A stretch of DNA of 64,000 nt. Origin: Membranipora membranacea. Its lineage: Eukaryota; Bryozoa; Gymnolaemata; Cheilostomatida; Membraniporidae. The notes below the pieces were generated by a model that worked only from the letters and a program-made list of their open reading frames with translations, did not search any database and was not told the origin of the DNA. The position numbers and the translations under genes were made by a program. The DNA lies in the NCBI GenBank assembly GCA_914767715.1, contig OU612075.1:5208001-5272000 (forward strand), in the 5' to 3' direction. Positions 24,266 to 34,478 of this stretch are shown here, piece by piece; the first letter of the stretch is position 1; each line of letters begins with the position of its first letter.

Positions 24266-26446
24266 ATGAAAGTTTGCATCCATGGAGGTAAAAATATCAA
24301 TTCTAAGCAACGCAGGATGATAGTAACTGCTTGCCTGTGGTCCCTACTAACACTCATTGTTGGAAAAGAACCTCTTTTATCTGTTGTAGTTGTGGCTATC
24401 CTCTCTGTACTGTGTATTGATAGAAGCTCAGGCGTCTCACAATTTGCGTTAACAGTCAGAGAACTACAAACTCAGGTCTCAACTTTTATTGTAAGTACCT
24501 CAAACTAGGAATAGATATGAAGTCAAAAACAGGTCAAATAATCTGATAACAGCTTCTCCACTTAGACTATCTTATGTTTAGGTCTATAAGGTTTAGATAT
24601 TAGCTACATAGCCGACAATTTTTGCCAGCTTCAGTCCTATTGCTACATATTACACGTGTTTTCATATCCAACACAGGAAAACCAAACAAACAAACCAGAT
24701 GTAAAAAAATATGTTTATGAATCTTGTAGGCAAAATATGATTATTTCGAAACCAGCAACTGCAAGGCGAAATGTGATGATGTTTGCACCTGGACACAGAC
24801 AGAGGTGAGGGTTGTTATACCAGTGTGAATGTGAGATCAAAAATTTATTCATTTAATTATAACTTGAATTAAAATGATTTTCAAAAATTTAAATTTAGAT
24901 TTAGATAGATGATAACCTTGTGTCTAAACTTGATTGGAGCAGAGCTTCACTGGATCACTGCTCATACCTGGGGGATGATGTAGAATGTGCTCTCTCTAAT
25001 TTTAACCACTGTATATTTTACTTTATGCACTCCTGTTCCTAGGTGCGTAGTTCTAGGGGAGACAGGGGCGCTCTGCCGCCCCTAGAATGTTCAATACAGT
25101 GGCCAAAAATGCTATAATTTGATATTCCTTGTCAGAATCAGCTCATTTGGGACTTCAATTTGCTATTTGTATCATCAAAACACTTTGGAGGTTGGGTCTG
25201 GTGACTCAACCTAGTGTTTCTTCACACCCTCAAGGATTCTCCCCTTCCCTATTATGGCCCTGTCGCCTGATACAGTATTGATGGCAAGGTCTCGGTCCCG
25301 GTCTCGTTCTTGTGAGACCTGTCCCTTCGACACACTGCCTCGTCTCGTCAAGAGGTTGGTAAAATGACAAAACAATGCTACTAGAAAAGTCTGGACTCCA
25401 ACAAGACTAAATATTTTTGTTTTCTTTATCAATAGATCAATGTATGTTACTGTAGTACCAAATTCACACACTCTTTTAGATGTATACCAAGCTGAAGAGA
25501 ATATACTGTCAGCTGAGGAGATACGAGGCAATGTATGGACTTGAGGCGGACGTAGTAGAATTACGTGACATAACACTCGTAGATCTTATCCGGCAAATAC
25601 AAGATGGCACCCAAGAATTAACATGCACAAGAGGCAGAGCAGGTAAGCATTGTCATAATTAATTCAACTTGTCAACATAGTGATTCTTTGCTGCGATCAA
25701 CCCATTCTTTTTTGGAGATGGTGAGATCGCGTAGGTGCATTTGCTATTCACTGCCAGATGATCGGTGCCGCAGAAGTTGTGGGTTTGAGCCCCATTGAGA
25801 TAGCTATGACAGTTGATTGTTCCAGCCCCCAGCACCCTTGGCTGGATATCTCCTCTGTCTTGACAAGCTTTTGATTGTTGAGGGATTACTCCCTCCAATC
25901 AAGCCAATAGATTTTGTAAAAACAGGATTGGGCATAGTATCCGAGGTAAAGAGTTTAAAAACCAAAAATTTGTCGATTAAAAATGTTAGAAAAATAAATT
26001 TAAAATATTAAAATTGTGTAAAATTATAATTCCAGATATTTGAATTGAAAAAAAAAAATTCAATTCAAGTCATTAAATTTTTGGAGGTACTTTTATAGCC
26101 TGGTCTGTCTGCCTGACTAGTACTAATTTTCTTTGTGCCGCGTACTTAACCTTGTGAAGCTAAGGATATTCCATGATTATTATTAATAGACTAACGATGT
26201 TGGGAAAATCAATAGACAAAACACCTTGGTAGATATGAGGGGAGTAGGCCCTTCACAATCATCATTCGTTTGCATAACCTGGTTAATATTGGTTTTCCAG
26301 GTACTAGTTGTGGTATGGCTGTAAAGAAAAGTTTCACCTCATATGTTAGCGTAGACTGACATGTTTGACCTTGAACTTTTGTAGATCCCATGTGTAATGC
26401 TGTGATACTAAAATCAATATTGACATGTCAACTGCACATCTGCTGA
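24266..26446 (+). CDS. Gene B: small secreted helical protein, paralogue of A and C (140 aa, 5 exons)
   Basis: Exons: 24266-24287, 24390-24490, 24730-24804, 25480-25642 and 26385-26446 (TGA 26444-26446). Phases are 1-0-0-1. Exon 1 encodes MKVCIHG, and joined to exon 2 it yields a signal peptide (VVAILSVLCIDRSSGVS). The helix-like segment in exon 2 ends RELQTQVSTFI, against YELQPLISSFI in A. Exon 3 is YDYFETSNC-x3-C with extra cysteine DVC. Exon 4 aligns with A and C at the pattern IYCQLRRYEAMYG. Exon 5 is DPMC-x10-CQLHIC, with an extra terminal Cys. B carries more cysteines than A or C, so it may form additional or intermolecular disulfides. Intron 1 (102 nt) is open in frame with no stop, so exons 1 and 2 look like one frame. 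Confidence 0.85.
25720..25865 (+). mobile_element. SINE-like element (family S2), inside an intron of gene B
   Basis: It matches 27810-27945 on the opposite strand: TGCTATTCACTGCCAG, TGATCGGTG.CGCAG..GTTGT, GGTTTGAG/GGTTGAAG, then GTTGATTGTTCCA.CCCCCAG and CACCCT.GG. The GTGGGTTTGAGCCCC word resembles a tRNA B box. Two copies in opposite orientation indicate a retroposon family. Confidence 0.65.
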
Positions 26447-26576
26447 CTCAATGTCTTTAACTCCTTGGCTGACTTCTCTGCAGGATGGAGACAAATCCCA
26501 CATTATCTATTATCATTTTATCTCAGGTTTTTTAAATAGTCAATAATATTATTAAGAAAAAGTTTTCAGCTCTCAT

Positions 26577-26705
26577 TGCATTGCATTGCATTGCTTTGCA
26601 TTGCATTGTATTGCATTGCATTACATTGCATTGCATTGTATTGCATTGTATTGCATTACATTGCATTGTATTGTATTGCATTGCATTGCATTGCATTGCA
26701 TTGCA
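26577..26705. repeat. (TTGCA)n pentanucleotide microsatellite
   Basis: About 25 units of TTGCA with TTGTA and TTACA variants, starting about 130 bases past the gene B stop codon. Confidence 0.95.
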
Positions 26706-27037
26706 TAGGTCCCGTTAACTACATTTAGCCCAATTTGATACTTAGCTCATTACTGTGGATACTATTTTCTAATATAAGGGAGAAATCACCCTAGGTTTTT
26801 GTCTCAATAACTCATTTCACATTAAATTTAATTTTGGTTAACACATAATTTGCATACCATAATCCATATATTTTTTATCTCTGCCCTAAATTTTGAATAA
26901 ATTATTTCATGTAATATTGCTATAACCATCTTATTTCGGTTTTTTTCCTACCCACATAAAAATCATTTAATAAATTCTACCTCACTTTGAGAGACCGATC
27001 AGGTTGATTAAAAGGTTAATATAAATCAGCTGTCTTA

Positions 27038-27135
27038 TCACGCGTCACATCCCGAAGCATGGGCGGTAAAATAGTAGTTGCCTTATTGGCAAGGCAGCAA
27101 TATCTGCGCCAGGTTGCTCTCTGTTTGCAGGCAGG
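27038..27135 (-). mobile_element. SINE-like fragment (family S1), minus strand
   Basis: Read on the minus strand it contains ACCTGCCTGCAAACAGAGAG, then CAACCTGGCGCA and CGCCCATGCTTCGGGATGTG. These match 1985-2105 in order. Confidence 0.55.
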
Positions 27136-27809
27136 TCAGGACATAGAGATCAAGAACATTTCCTCGAAAGCAAAGTGTATCACCGGGCTGAGGCAAATTA
27201 TAATCATTCTTCACTCACTTTTGTCTTGCCAAAAACAATATAGACATCATCAGATCTTAGTTTACAAATACAAGCGGCAGACAAGGAAGGAAAGATACAT
27301 TGCACCAAAACACTGACAACATAACACAGAACAAACAACTCGATGGCACGAATGAATGTGCCACCTTTCAGATAATAAACTTGGGTGTGTAGTTGGTACC
27401 TTATCTATGGATTAATGAAATTTAAATTTCGAAAAATTGATACAATATTGGATGTAAAATGCAGGGCAAGTTATCACCCCCTAAAAAGTTTTGTCATTTT
27501 CCCACGAAGAATAATTCTCCCGGTACAAGTTTTCTTGAAGTGGTACAAGTTGATTCCTATTTAAAAACTGGTAAACAACAAGTTTATCAATAATCTACAT
27601 TCCACTATATCAGGCCAACATGAGTAACCGTCACTTTCCACATCCGTTATTATTATTATCATCATCATCAATTTTAACGTTAATATATTGTGATGAAATA
27701 ACACGCAACATGCAATCGGATGTAACGTAGAACAGAACCGGGATCGGGTATAAGGCTTCCTAACATAGGCTGTCGTTGCATTGTTAAAAGAAAATATTAC
27801 CAAAGGCGA

Positions 27810-27945
27810 TGTATGCACCCGAGGGTGCTGGGGGTTGGAACAATCAACCCTGAAAGCTCCCCAGCTGGACTTCAACCTACAACTACTGCGACACCAATCA
27901 CCTGGCAGTGAATAGCAAGCTCGCGCTATCACTCCATCTCACCAT
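27810..27945 (-). mobile_element. SINE-like element (family S2), minus strand
   Basis: Reverse-complement match to 25720-25865 over nearly its full length, including the TGCTATTCACTGCCAG block and the GTTCCAACCCCCAGCACCCT block. Confidence 0.65.
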
Positions 27946-28454
27946 CTATCCCCACATGTGAAGAAAATGTCACAAGCGCTGATTGGTGACACAGGTTGTG
28001 TGTTCGAAAGTGACACATTATATCTTATAGTATCATAATTGATCTTCAAGCGTACATCTTATTTACGTCAAAGAGGAAAATACCTCAATGATAAATTTAT
28101 AGTTGAGACTATCACATGACAGGATCTAAATTTAATGGGGATAAAAGATCAAAATAATTTGTAATAAATGATCTGGTATAGCAGGGTTCAATATTCGGAT
28201 GCATGATTATAATATTACCAACAATAAAAGTCATAATTTTTAAATACAATGACAACTCAACTACTCTAGGCATGTAGCAGCCTCAGTTATGGAGTTTTTT
28301 TGTTGCAGCTTTTACGTAGAGAGGGAGAGAGGGATGGGGGATTGATATATGAATAAAATTGTGTGCGTGCCAACCAAAATTATATAGATCTATATTATCA
28401 CACCCATTTTTTGAGGCTTTTTGTGATACTTTAAGTCCTGATGGCTGCAGTAGG

Positions 28455-28975
28455 GTTCTTAGGATCCTAGCTCAAGTGGGGAGGGGTGAGTGGATTACAA
28501 ATACAGTCACACTTGGCCATCGTAAAACTGAGTCACTAATTTGAAATATAGATGCAACTTTAGGATGTTAGCTCATGTAGGGAGGGGTGTTTGATAAAAA
28601 ATAATTGCGAATACGGAAACTTGGAGCCATTGATAAAAACGAACCACTAATTCTGTCCCTTCATTTTGGTGTCTAGACCAGTAGCTGATAACTATACGAC
28701 CAATGTTGATTGCGTCACAAGACGTGATCAGATTATCTAAATCTAAATGTGACATAGATCAGGATGCAGGGTTTACATTTTGTTTAACTTTTTGGTGTTA
28801 AATTTAAAGTTAAAAATGAGAGGAGCCACGATTCTCTTCATTTTCGTTATCATGATTCGTCTCTCCCAATTATACCTCAATTTACTTCAAATGTGAGATA
28901 GATCACGAAGCAGTGTTTATATCATAGAACAAGAGGAGCCACCCCCCTCCCTCTTTCTGGTTATCATGATTCAAA
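28455..28975 (+). repeat. Two adjacent two-copy tandem duplications
   Basis: The first pair is about 28458-28545 and 28560-28655, sharing TTAGGAT, TAGCTCA.GT.GGGAGGGGTG and CACTAATTT/CACTAATTC. The second pair is about 28745-28868 and 28890-28975, sharing TGTGA.ATAGATCA, GAGGAGCCAC and GGTTATCATGATTC-like words. The copies are diverged and noncoding. Confidence 0.6.
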
Positions 28976-28998
28976 ATCTGAAAAAAATCTGAACTGAT

Positions 28999-29372
28999 AA
29001 GCTTACATAAACATTGGTATTTAAATATAGTCCCATCTATCAGGCCTAAGTGAGGAAGAAAACACTAAAAGTGATAACATCACAAATGTAATGTGTTAGT
29101 ATCTTTTCATCTTGAAAGAAGGATATAACTACCTTTACCTAGTCTAAGTGGAACGATAACAGAAACAAATCCTTGATTATGTAATAAGCTTACGTAAACA
29201 TTGGTATTTAGATATAGTCCCATCTATCAGGCCTAAGTGAGGAAGAAAACACTAAAAGTGATAATGTCACAAATGTAATGTGATAGTATCTTTTCATCTT
29301 GAGAAAAGGATATAACGTACCTTCATCTAGTCTAAGTGGAACGATAACAGAAACAAATCCTTGATTATGTAA
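28999..29372 (+). repeat. Recent tandem duplication, two copies of 187 bp
   Basis: 28999-29185 and 29186-29372 are nearly identical; both begin AAGCTTAC.TAAACATTGG and end CAAATCCTTGATTATGTAA. High identity points to a recent event, unlike the diverged pairs just upstream. Confidence 0.9.
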
Positions 29373-31023
29373 CTTGTTGATCAATGGTACGGTACTGGCT
29401 TGTATTTTTGTGAACAGAGAATGGATTTAGATATGAAGCAATAAGTTACAGCGGTCATGTGATACAACAGTTTAGAGATCACAAGGTTTAGATGCTGTAA
29501 TTTGCAGTACAACCCTTGTCTGAGCCATTCATATTCCAGCTCATGTGGCATTCAGAACTCTGACCTGAAATGTTTACTTTCTATCTTCTTTCATGGTTTA
29601 TATTTATGAACAATACACCACAGTGTCCCAGCAACATACATCTGCTTCTAGAGCATGGTGACACAACAGTATTTAATTTCACATGTGTAATGAGTATTTT
29701 GGTTTAGAATCAAATATTTTGAGGTGGGTAAAATATGAGGCTCCGTTTAAATTGAAATGAGGTTCCATGTGTTAAAATTACATAAGCTGATATTTTGAAC
29801 ATGCTTATGTCAGTAACATATTCCTTGCGCAACATAAAGTACAGTGGTGTCACAGGAATTAGAATTAATTTCACTTCAGATTTTAAACGTACAGATTAGT
29901 CTCAGCAAAAAAGTTTTGGAACTATCGTATTTTTACGGAAAAAATACTGTATCTGAATTTTTGACGATCATTTATAAATTTTTTTTAGTTTCCAGAAAAT
30001 AGGAATATTATGAGTTAAAATGAAGATAAATTGACATTTGTGGTTATCCAATTGGAAGAGTATGATATGTCATAAACATAGTTTGTTCGTCAGTCAGCTG
30101 GCAATGAATGAAATTCAATTCCAACCTTTGATGTGACTTGTGGAATAATCACAGCCCTAAAAGCAGCATTCTTTCAATCCGCAGGTTTGTAGTATAAAGC
30201 GAAAAATTCTCCTGCAATCAAATCCCTAGACTACTTTGTATATTGTGTATCTTTCTATATATACATTTATTGCAAATCTTGGAAGATAGGTTTTCAAAAC
30301 AAACAAATTACAGGGGCTAGGCTTTTGGGCATTAGCAAATCCTTCCACTGGGAGTTGCTTCTCCTCGCAAATACATAAACTGATCATCATGTGTGAATAA
30401 AATCATTGCTGAAGTTGATTTTGTAACAAATGTTTTCTTGTTTGAGGTAAGATGTGTGTAGATTAGAGAGTGGTGCAATTCTTATCTATAATTTAGGTAC
30501 AGTGTTCCAGTACAATTTATTGGGGATCTTCCTCATTGCACCAAAATTTGAAAGTTTTCCTTGAGGTGTCAAAGCGAACAAAATTCAGGAAATCCATGAC
30601 TGATATTTGTGCGGGATGAGATATCAGAGTTATCCAAATTCACCTTTGAAGTAACCAACGGATACCCTAAGAAACCTTCTTATGATTTTACCAACCTACA
30701 TAGAATAGATAATCATGATATAGACAGTTTTACCAACTCACACAACAGGAAAAATTGTCCACTGAGGAAACTAGGAAGTGATGTAAATGGTCTTTATCTT
30801 AACGCCTCAATAGGTGAAATAAACTTCTGACCAAAGTCCTAATTGCCATTACGATGCAGAGATATAGGTTTGGATTGCATAATAACACATTATTTTAGAA
30901 CACCGTGACATCCTAAGAAATGTATTATATTATTGGATGGTTCATTACGCGGATGTCGTTGATAATATATTTCAACATCGGGCTACCAAAACTTTTCCAC
31001 ATGCAACATGGGAAGACTTCAAG

Positions 31024-31031
31024 TATATAAG
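31024..31031 (+). promoter_or_regulatory. Candidate TATA box of gene C
   Basis: TATATAAG lies 109 bases upstream of the ATG at 31133, a spacing like that of gene A. The flanks are less similar to A and B than those two are to each other. Confidence 0.45.
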
Positions 31032-31132
31032 CAGACATTTAACAAGATGGAAGAACAGTACGCACACGCATCTCAGAGTCCGCAACTTGGAGAGAACTAT
31101 AGCATTCACAATTTACTCGACAAAGAAGTAAA

Positions 31133-33199
31133 ATGATTTCTCTAAGCCTATATTCCCGTAAGTATATTTTTCCATATGTCACCCAATTTCGTTTTGATTA
31201 TTTATTGAATATGTTAGATTTCAAAACATTCTAAGTTATATGTAATGACACGCTGATCAGTCCTAAAGTCATCAGACTTTAAAAATCAGGCCAACAGTAT
31301 TTGATATTGATTTGTTGAAACGGTTTTGTCAATCCTTGGTCTTAAATAAGTCTTAGAAATAGTTTTCGTACCTCACTAGATGAAAGGAACTAGACCCAAT
31401 AAACTATCATGACATTTAAAAGTCGTTAACAGGAATATATCTATGATTTCATGATTTACAAAATTTAAAACCATACACTGCTGAGCTGAGCGTTGTCGGT
31501 GATGGTTGCTTTTTTATTTCTTTCAGTAATTTTGGTGCTGTCTTTTGCTGTATTAACTATCCCGGCTCACAGCCCAAGTTGTGTGGCAGCATACCCTGAT
31601 GAAGACTATCTATTGCAAGCTTACTTGGTACACATGCTCGTCACAGACTTTCTCGTTAGTAAAATTTATTCAATAACTCTTTTTACTTAAATTGAATACA
31701 TTTAATTTTAGCAACTAATTCATGATGCAGTTCCAACTGGTACACAAGCCAAAGACGCTTTTATTCATAATTATTGGGTATCTAATAATTTCAAAATGAT
31801 ATGATGATCAGACTAGTTTCAAAAAATTTGATCCTCAAATATTGTTTTCACATATTGGCCCATATTACTTTGTTTATTGCAAAGTGACTTTGTGTAATAC
31901 TGGAGTTATCTTCTTTATATCAAGGGGAGGACAACTATATTTTGAATTAAAATTGGCCATTATTATTATGTGCGTGTTAATTGCCTTGTTTTTGTATTAT
32001 AGGACACAGAGGCAAGGGATCATGGTTATCACATACACAATAGATGTAGGGAGCGATGCAGAAGCGTCAGATGCTGGAATGATACACAGGTACCCAATGA
32101 GCATCCTACTATTGTAGCTGAAGATTATTTAAATTACCTCCTTGGATATAACGTTATTTCGTACGAATATCAATTCCTTCATTTTATAGAAGTCTTAGAA
32201 TGCAGTATCAAATGCCAGTGCTGTTGCAAGCAAATCAGTTCAAACATCGATTACACCACACGAGTTTATTTGACAAATTCAGCATACTTTGAGATTGATG
32301 AAATGGAATTCAATTTCTGAAAACAGAATGTGGCGTGTTTTAGTTTCTTAAGTTAAAAGTTTGTTAAATTTACTTTACTTTCTACTGATTTTACAACTTT
32401 TTAACAAAAGTTTGTCAAATTTACTTCAATATTTCACTTCTCTGTGAGCTTTAACTTTTGATATAAGTAATTTAATTAGTATTAGATATTAATGAATTTA
32501 TAATTGAATGATTTAATTTTAGCTGTTTGATGAGTTGCAATCGGTGTACTATCAGATGAAGACCTACACACGATTGTTTGGTGCTAATGAGAGAATGAAG
32601 ATGGTCACTGATGAGATGGTGGCGCTTATTACTCTCTTCCCTCAAGTGTCGACATCTGCTGTTGTAAACCCATTCATCAGATACCCAGGTATGTAAGAGA
32701 GAATGGAGAAAATTGTACAATAATAGTTGAAGTCCTCATAGCGGTGTGTTGTGATCAAACATACACTGCGGAAGCATTACTTGCAATAACAAATAACAAG
32801 TATAACTTGAAGTCCGATTTGATTTGCCAGCATTTTCTAAATTTGCTCCCATCAAATCAAACCCACTCTAGTGAGACATAGTGGCTTCAGTAGTAGCATC
32901 TAAAGATTTGATCGAGATACATGCTTGAAGGTAATCAAGCTATCGATATACCGACCACACTGCTATTTAAATCTTCAGTCATCTGAATATTATTGATACT
33001 GTGTAGTATCATATTTTTCATTGTGTTACAGTAATTAAGTGTAAGGCAATGAACAATGTTGCCATTTGATTTTCACTCAAGTGAAAAAATAGCTTACCGA
33101 TCCCATTTTAACTAAAATAATAATTGTTCTTTTCTTTTAGATCCCATGTGTAGTACAGTAAAACTTCAATCTATCTTATCCTGTCAGATAAGCCAATAA
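31133..33199 (+). CDS. Gene C: small secreted helical protein, paralogue of A and B (154 aa, 5 exons)
   Basis: Exons: 31133-31157, 31527-31654, 32003-32089, 32523-32688 and 33141-33199 (TAA 33197-33199). Phases are 1-0-0-1, as in A and B. Exon 1 encodes MISLSLYS, and across the junction it gives a signal peptide running LILVLSFAVLTIPA. The exon 2 helix-like segment ends HMLVTDFL. Exon 3 keeps the Gly-Tyr and the C-x3-C (CRERC) but has lost the Phe-Glu-Thr-Ser of A and B. Exon 4 aligns at VYYQMKTYTRLFG. Exon 5 is DPMC-x10-CQISQ. C is the most diverged and longest copy, with exons 3 and 4 longer by four codons and one codon. AATAAA overlaps the stop codon (33195-33200), so the true poly(A) site may lie further downstream. 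Function as for A and B: secreted, family unknown. Confidence 0.85.
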
Positions 33200-34422
33200 A
33201 TGGTACATCTACAATACAGCTGCTGTCGGTTACCTCTCGGGAATCAGCCGAACACTTCAACAAAGAATCTTATACACTTGCATTATGATATGGTGCAGTC
33301 AACTCCCAACTAATCATTCCTCGTCCATAAACAGTATTACATATTCAAGATATAAATTATATTAAACTATAGTTCAATGTTTGTGATATACACTTTATGC
33401 TACTTATTCAACTCCAAATAATCATTCCTTGTCCAAAAACAGTATTAGATATTCAAGTTTTAAATTATATTATAGGCTACTATTGTTCAATTTTTTGTGT
33501 GATATTCAAGTTATGCTTTAAAACTTTTTAACACATTCGTTTTCAATGTGTCTCTTTTGAGTTATTACGCTTATATTTTGCTCATTTGATAATTGTGTAA
33601 TCTTGTTCAGAAAGGAACATGTGTACCAATAGATATCTATCGAGCCTTAATATTTTTCGTCTCTTTTGAGAATCTAATGCCTGTTTTACATCACAGCCAT
33701 TGTGTAAATAATCGTTTGCTGATAACATATTTGGTTATCAATTGATATCTATCAAGCCCACACCATTTTTCCTGGATCAAGGACTAGATGTTCAGTTTCA
33801 CTTGCAATGTTGAGGAACTAAATATCAAGAACACGAGATAACTTGTACATCCATTTTATTAATTTTATAAAGTCAATCTATGGAATGCTAGTGAATTTAA
33901 AGAAGGAAATTTACAAAAAGATGCAAAAGTGAACATAGTTGAAGTGAAACACGCAAAATAAAAATGAAGTTCCATACTTTGCGCGGTCAAGATCAACAGA
34001 ACAGCAAATTGATGGGTGTAAAATTTCACCATACAACAGTGGATCTGAGACACACATAGGACATGAAAAAAACATCAGTAGTTTAAGAATTAATGCAGAA
34101 AGTATAGTAATAATTCGGCGCTGTTTGGCTACACACTTTCATCCATTCATTGATCAACCATCAGACTGAAATCCTCATAACTGCACCAGTTTACATTATA
34201 TAGAACAGACAAAAAAAATCAAAACTACACGCTGGGTGTGACCTTGAGGTAACCTCATCATAGCAGTTCCATTTATTTGTTTTATGGGGATGCTGTGATG
34301 ATGATAATCTTTAGGTTTGTCAGGAAAAGAAATATGGGGTAGATAGAAAGAGTATAGTGGAAAAATTAAAGTTTATGAATTATAAGTTCTGGAATAAAAA
34401 TGACTAAGTTATGCAATTTGAG
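33200..34422. other. Convergent spacer between gene C and NAGA, with short tandem duplications
   Basis: No gene is supported. About 33299-33405 and 33409-33520 are a tandem pair (TCAACTCC.AA.TAATCATTCC, AAACAGTATTA.ATATTCAAG). Weaker copies of an AATTGATATCTATC-type segment lie near 33630 and 33740. Gene C and NAGA point towards each other across this spacer. Confidence 0.65.
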
Positions 34423-34428
34423 TTTATT
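34423..34428 (-). terminator. NAGA poly(A) signal
   Basis: AATAAA on the minus strand, about 50 bases beyond the NAGA stop codon. Confidence 0.6.
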
Positions 34429-34478
34429 TAGTTTGCGCAGTGTTTCATGCTGCGTGATCCGAGAAGAGGATCAACCAA

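Larger units (their letters stand above)
26710..31023. other. Intergenic spacer between genes B and C
   Basis: It holds SINE fragments (27038-27135, 27810-27945) and stacked short duplications (28455-29372), but no supportable gene. The open frames at 27059-27316, 30609-30830 and 30937-31131 have neither splice partners nor similarity to the A/B/C exons. Confidence 0.6.

Noticed and set aside
24125-24508. 127-codon plus-strand open frame read as one uninterrupted protein
   Set aside because: Its second half is exon 2 of gene B and its middle is intron 1. The phase-1 acceptor at 24389 and the donor at 24288 match those of A and C, so the spliced form is preferred.
25211-25576. 121-codon minus-strand open frame
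   Set aside because: It is antisense to gene B exon 4 and part of an intronic repeat patch. It has no domain and no splice partners.
26577-26705. CRISPR-like array
   Set aside because: The repeat is a pure five-base microsatellite with no spacers, in eukaryotic DNA.
27561-27932. 123-codon minus-strand open frame
   Set aside because: Much of it is the S2 SINE read through, so it is a repeat-derived chance frame.
30609-31131. Upstream coding exons for gene C
   Set aside because: The two frames do not resemble anything upstream of A or B. The short signal-peptide exon at 31133 fits the shared phase pattern without them.
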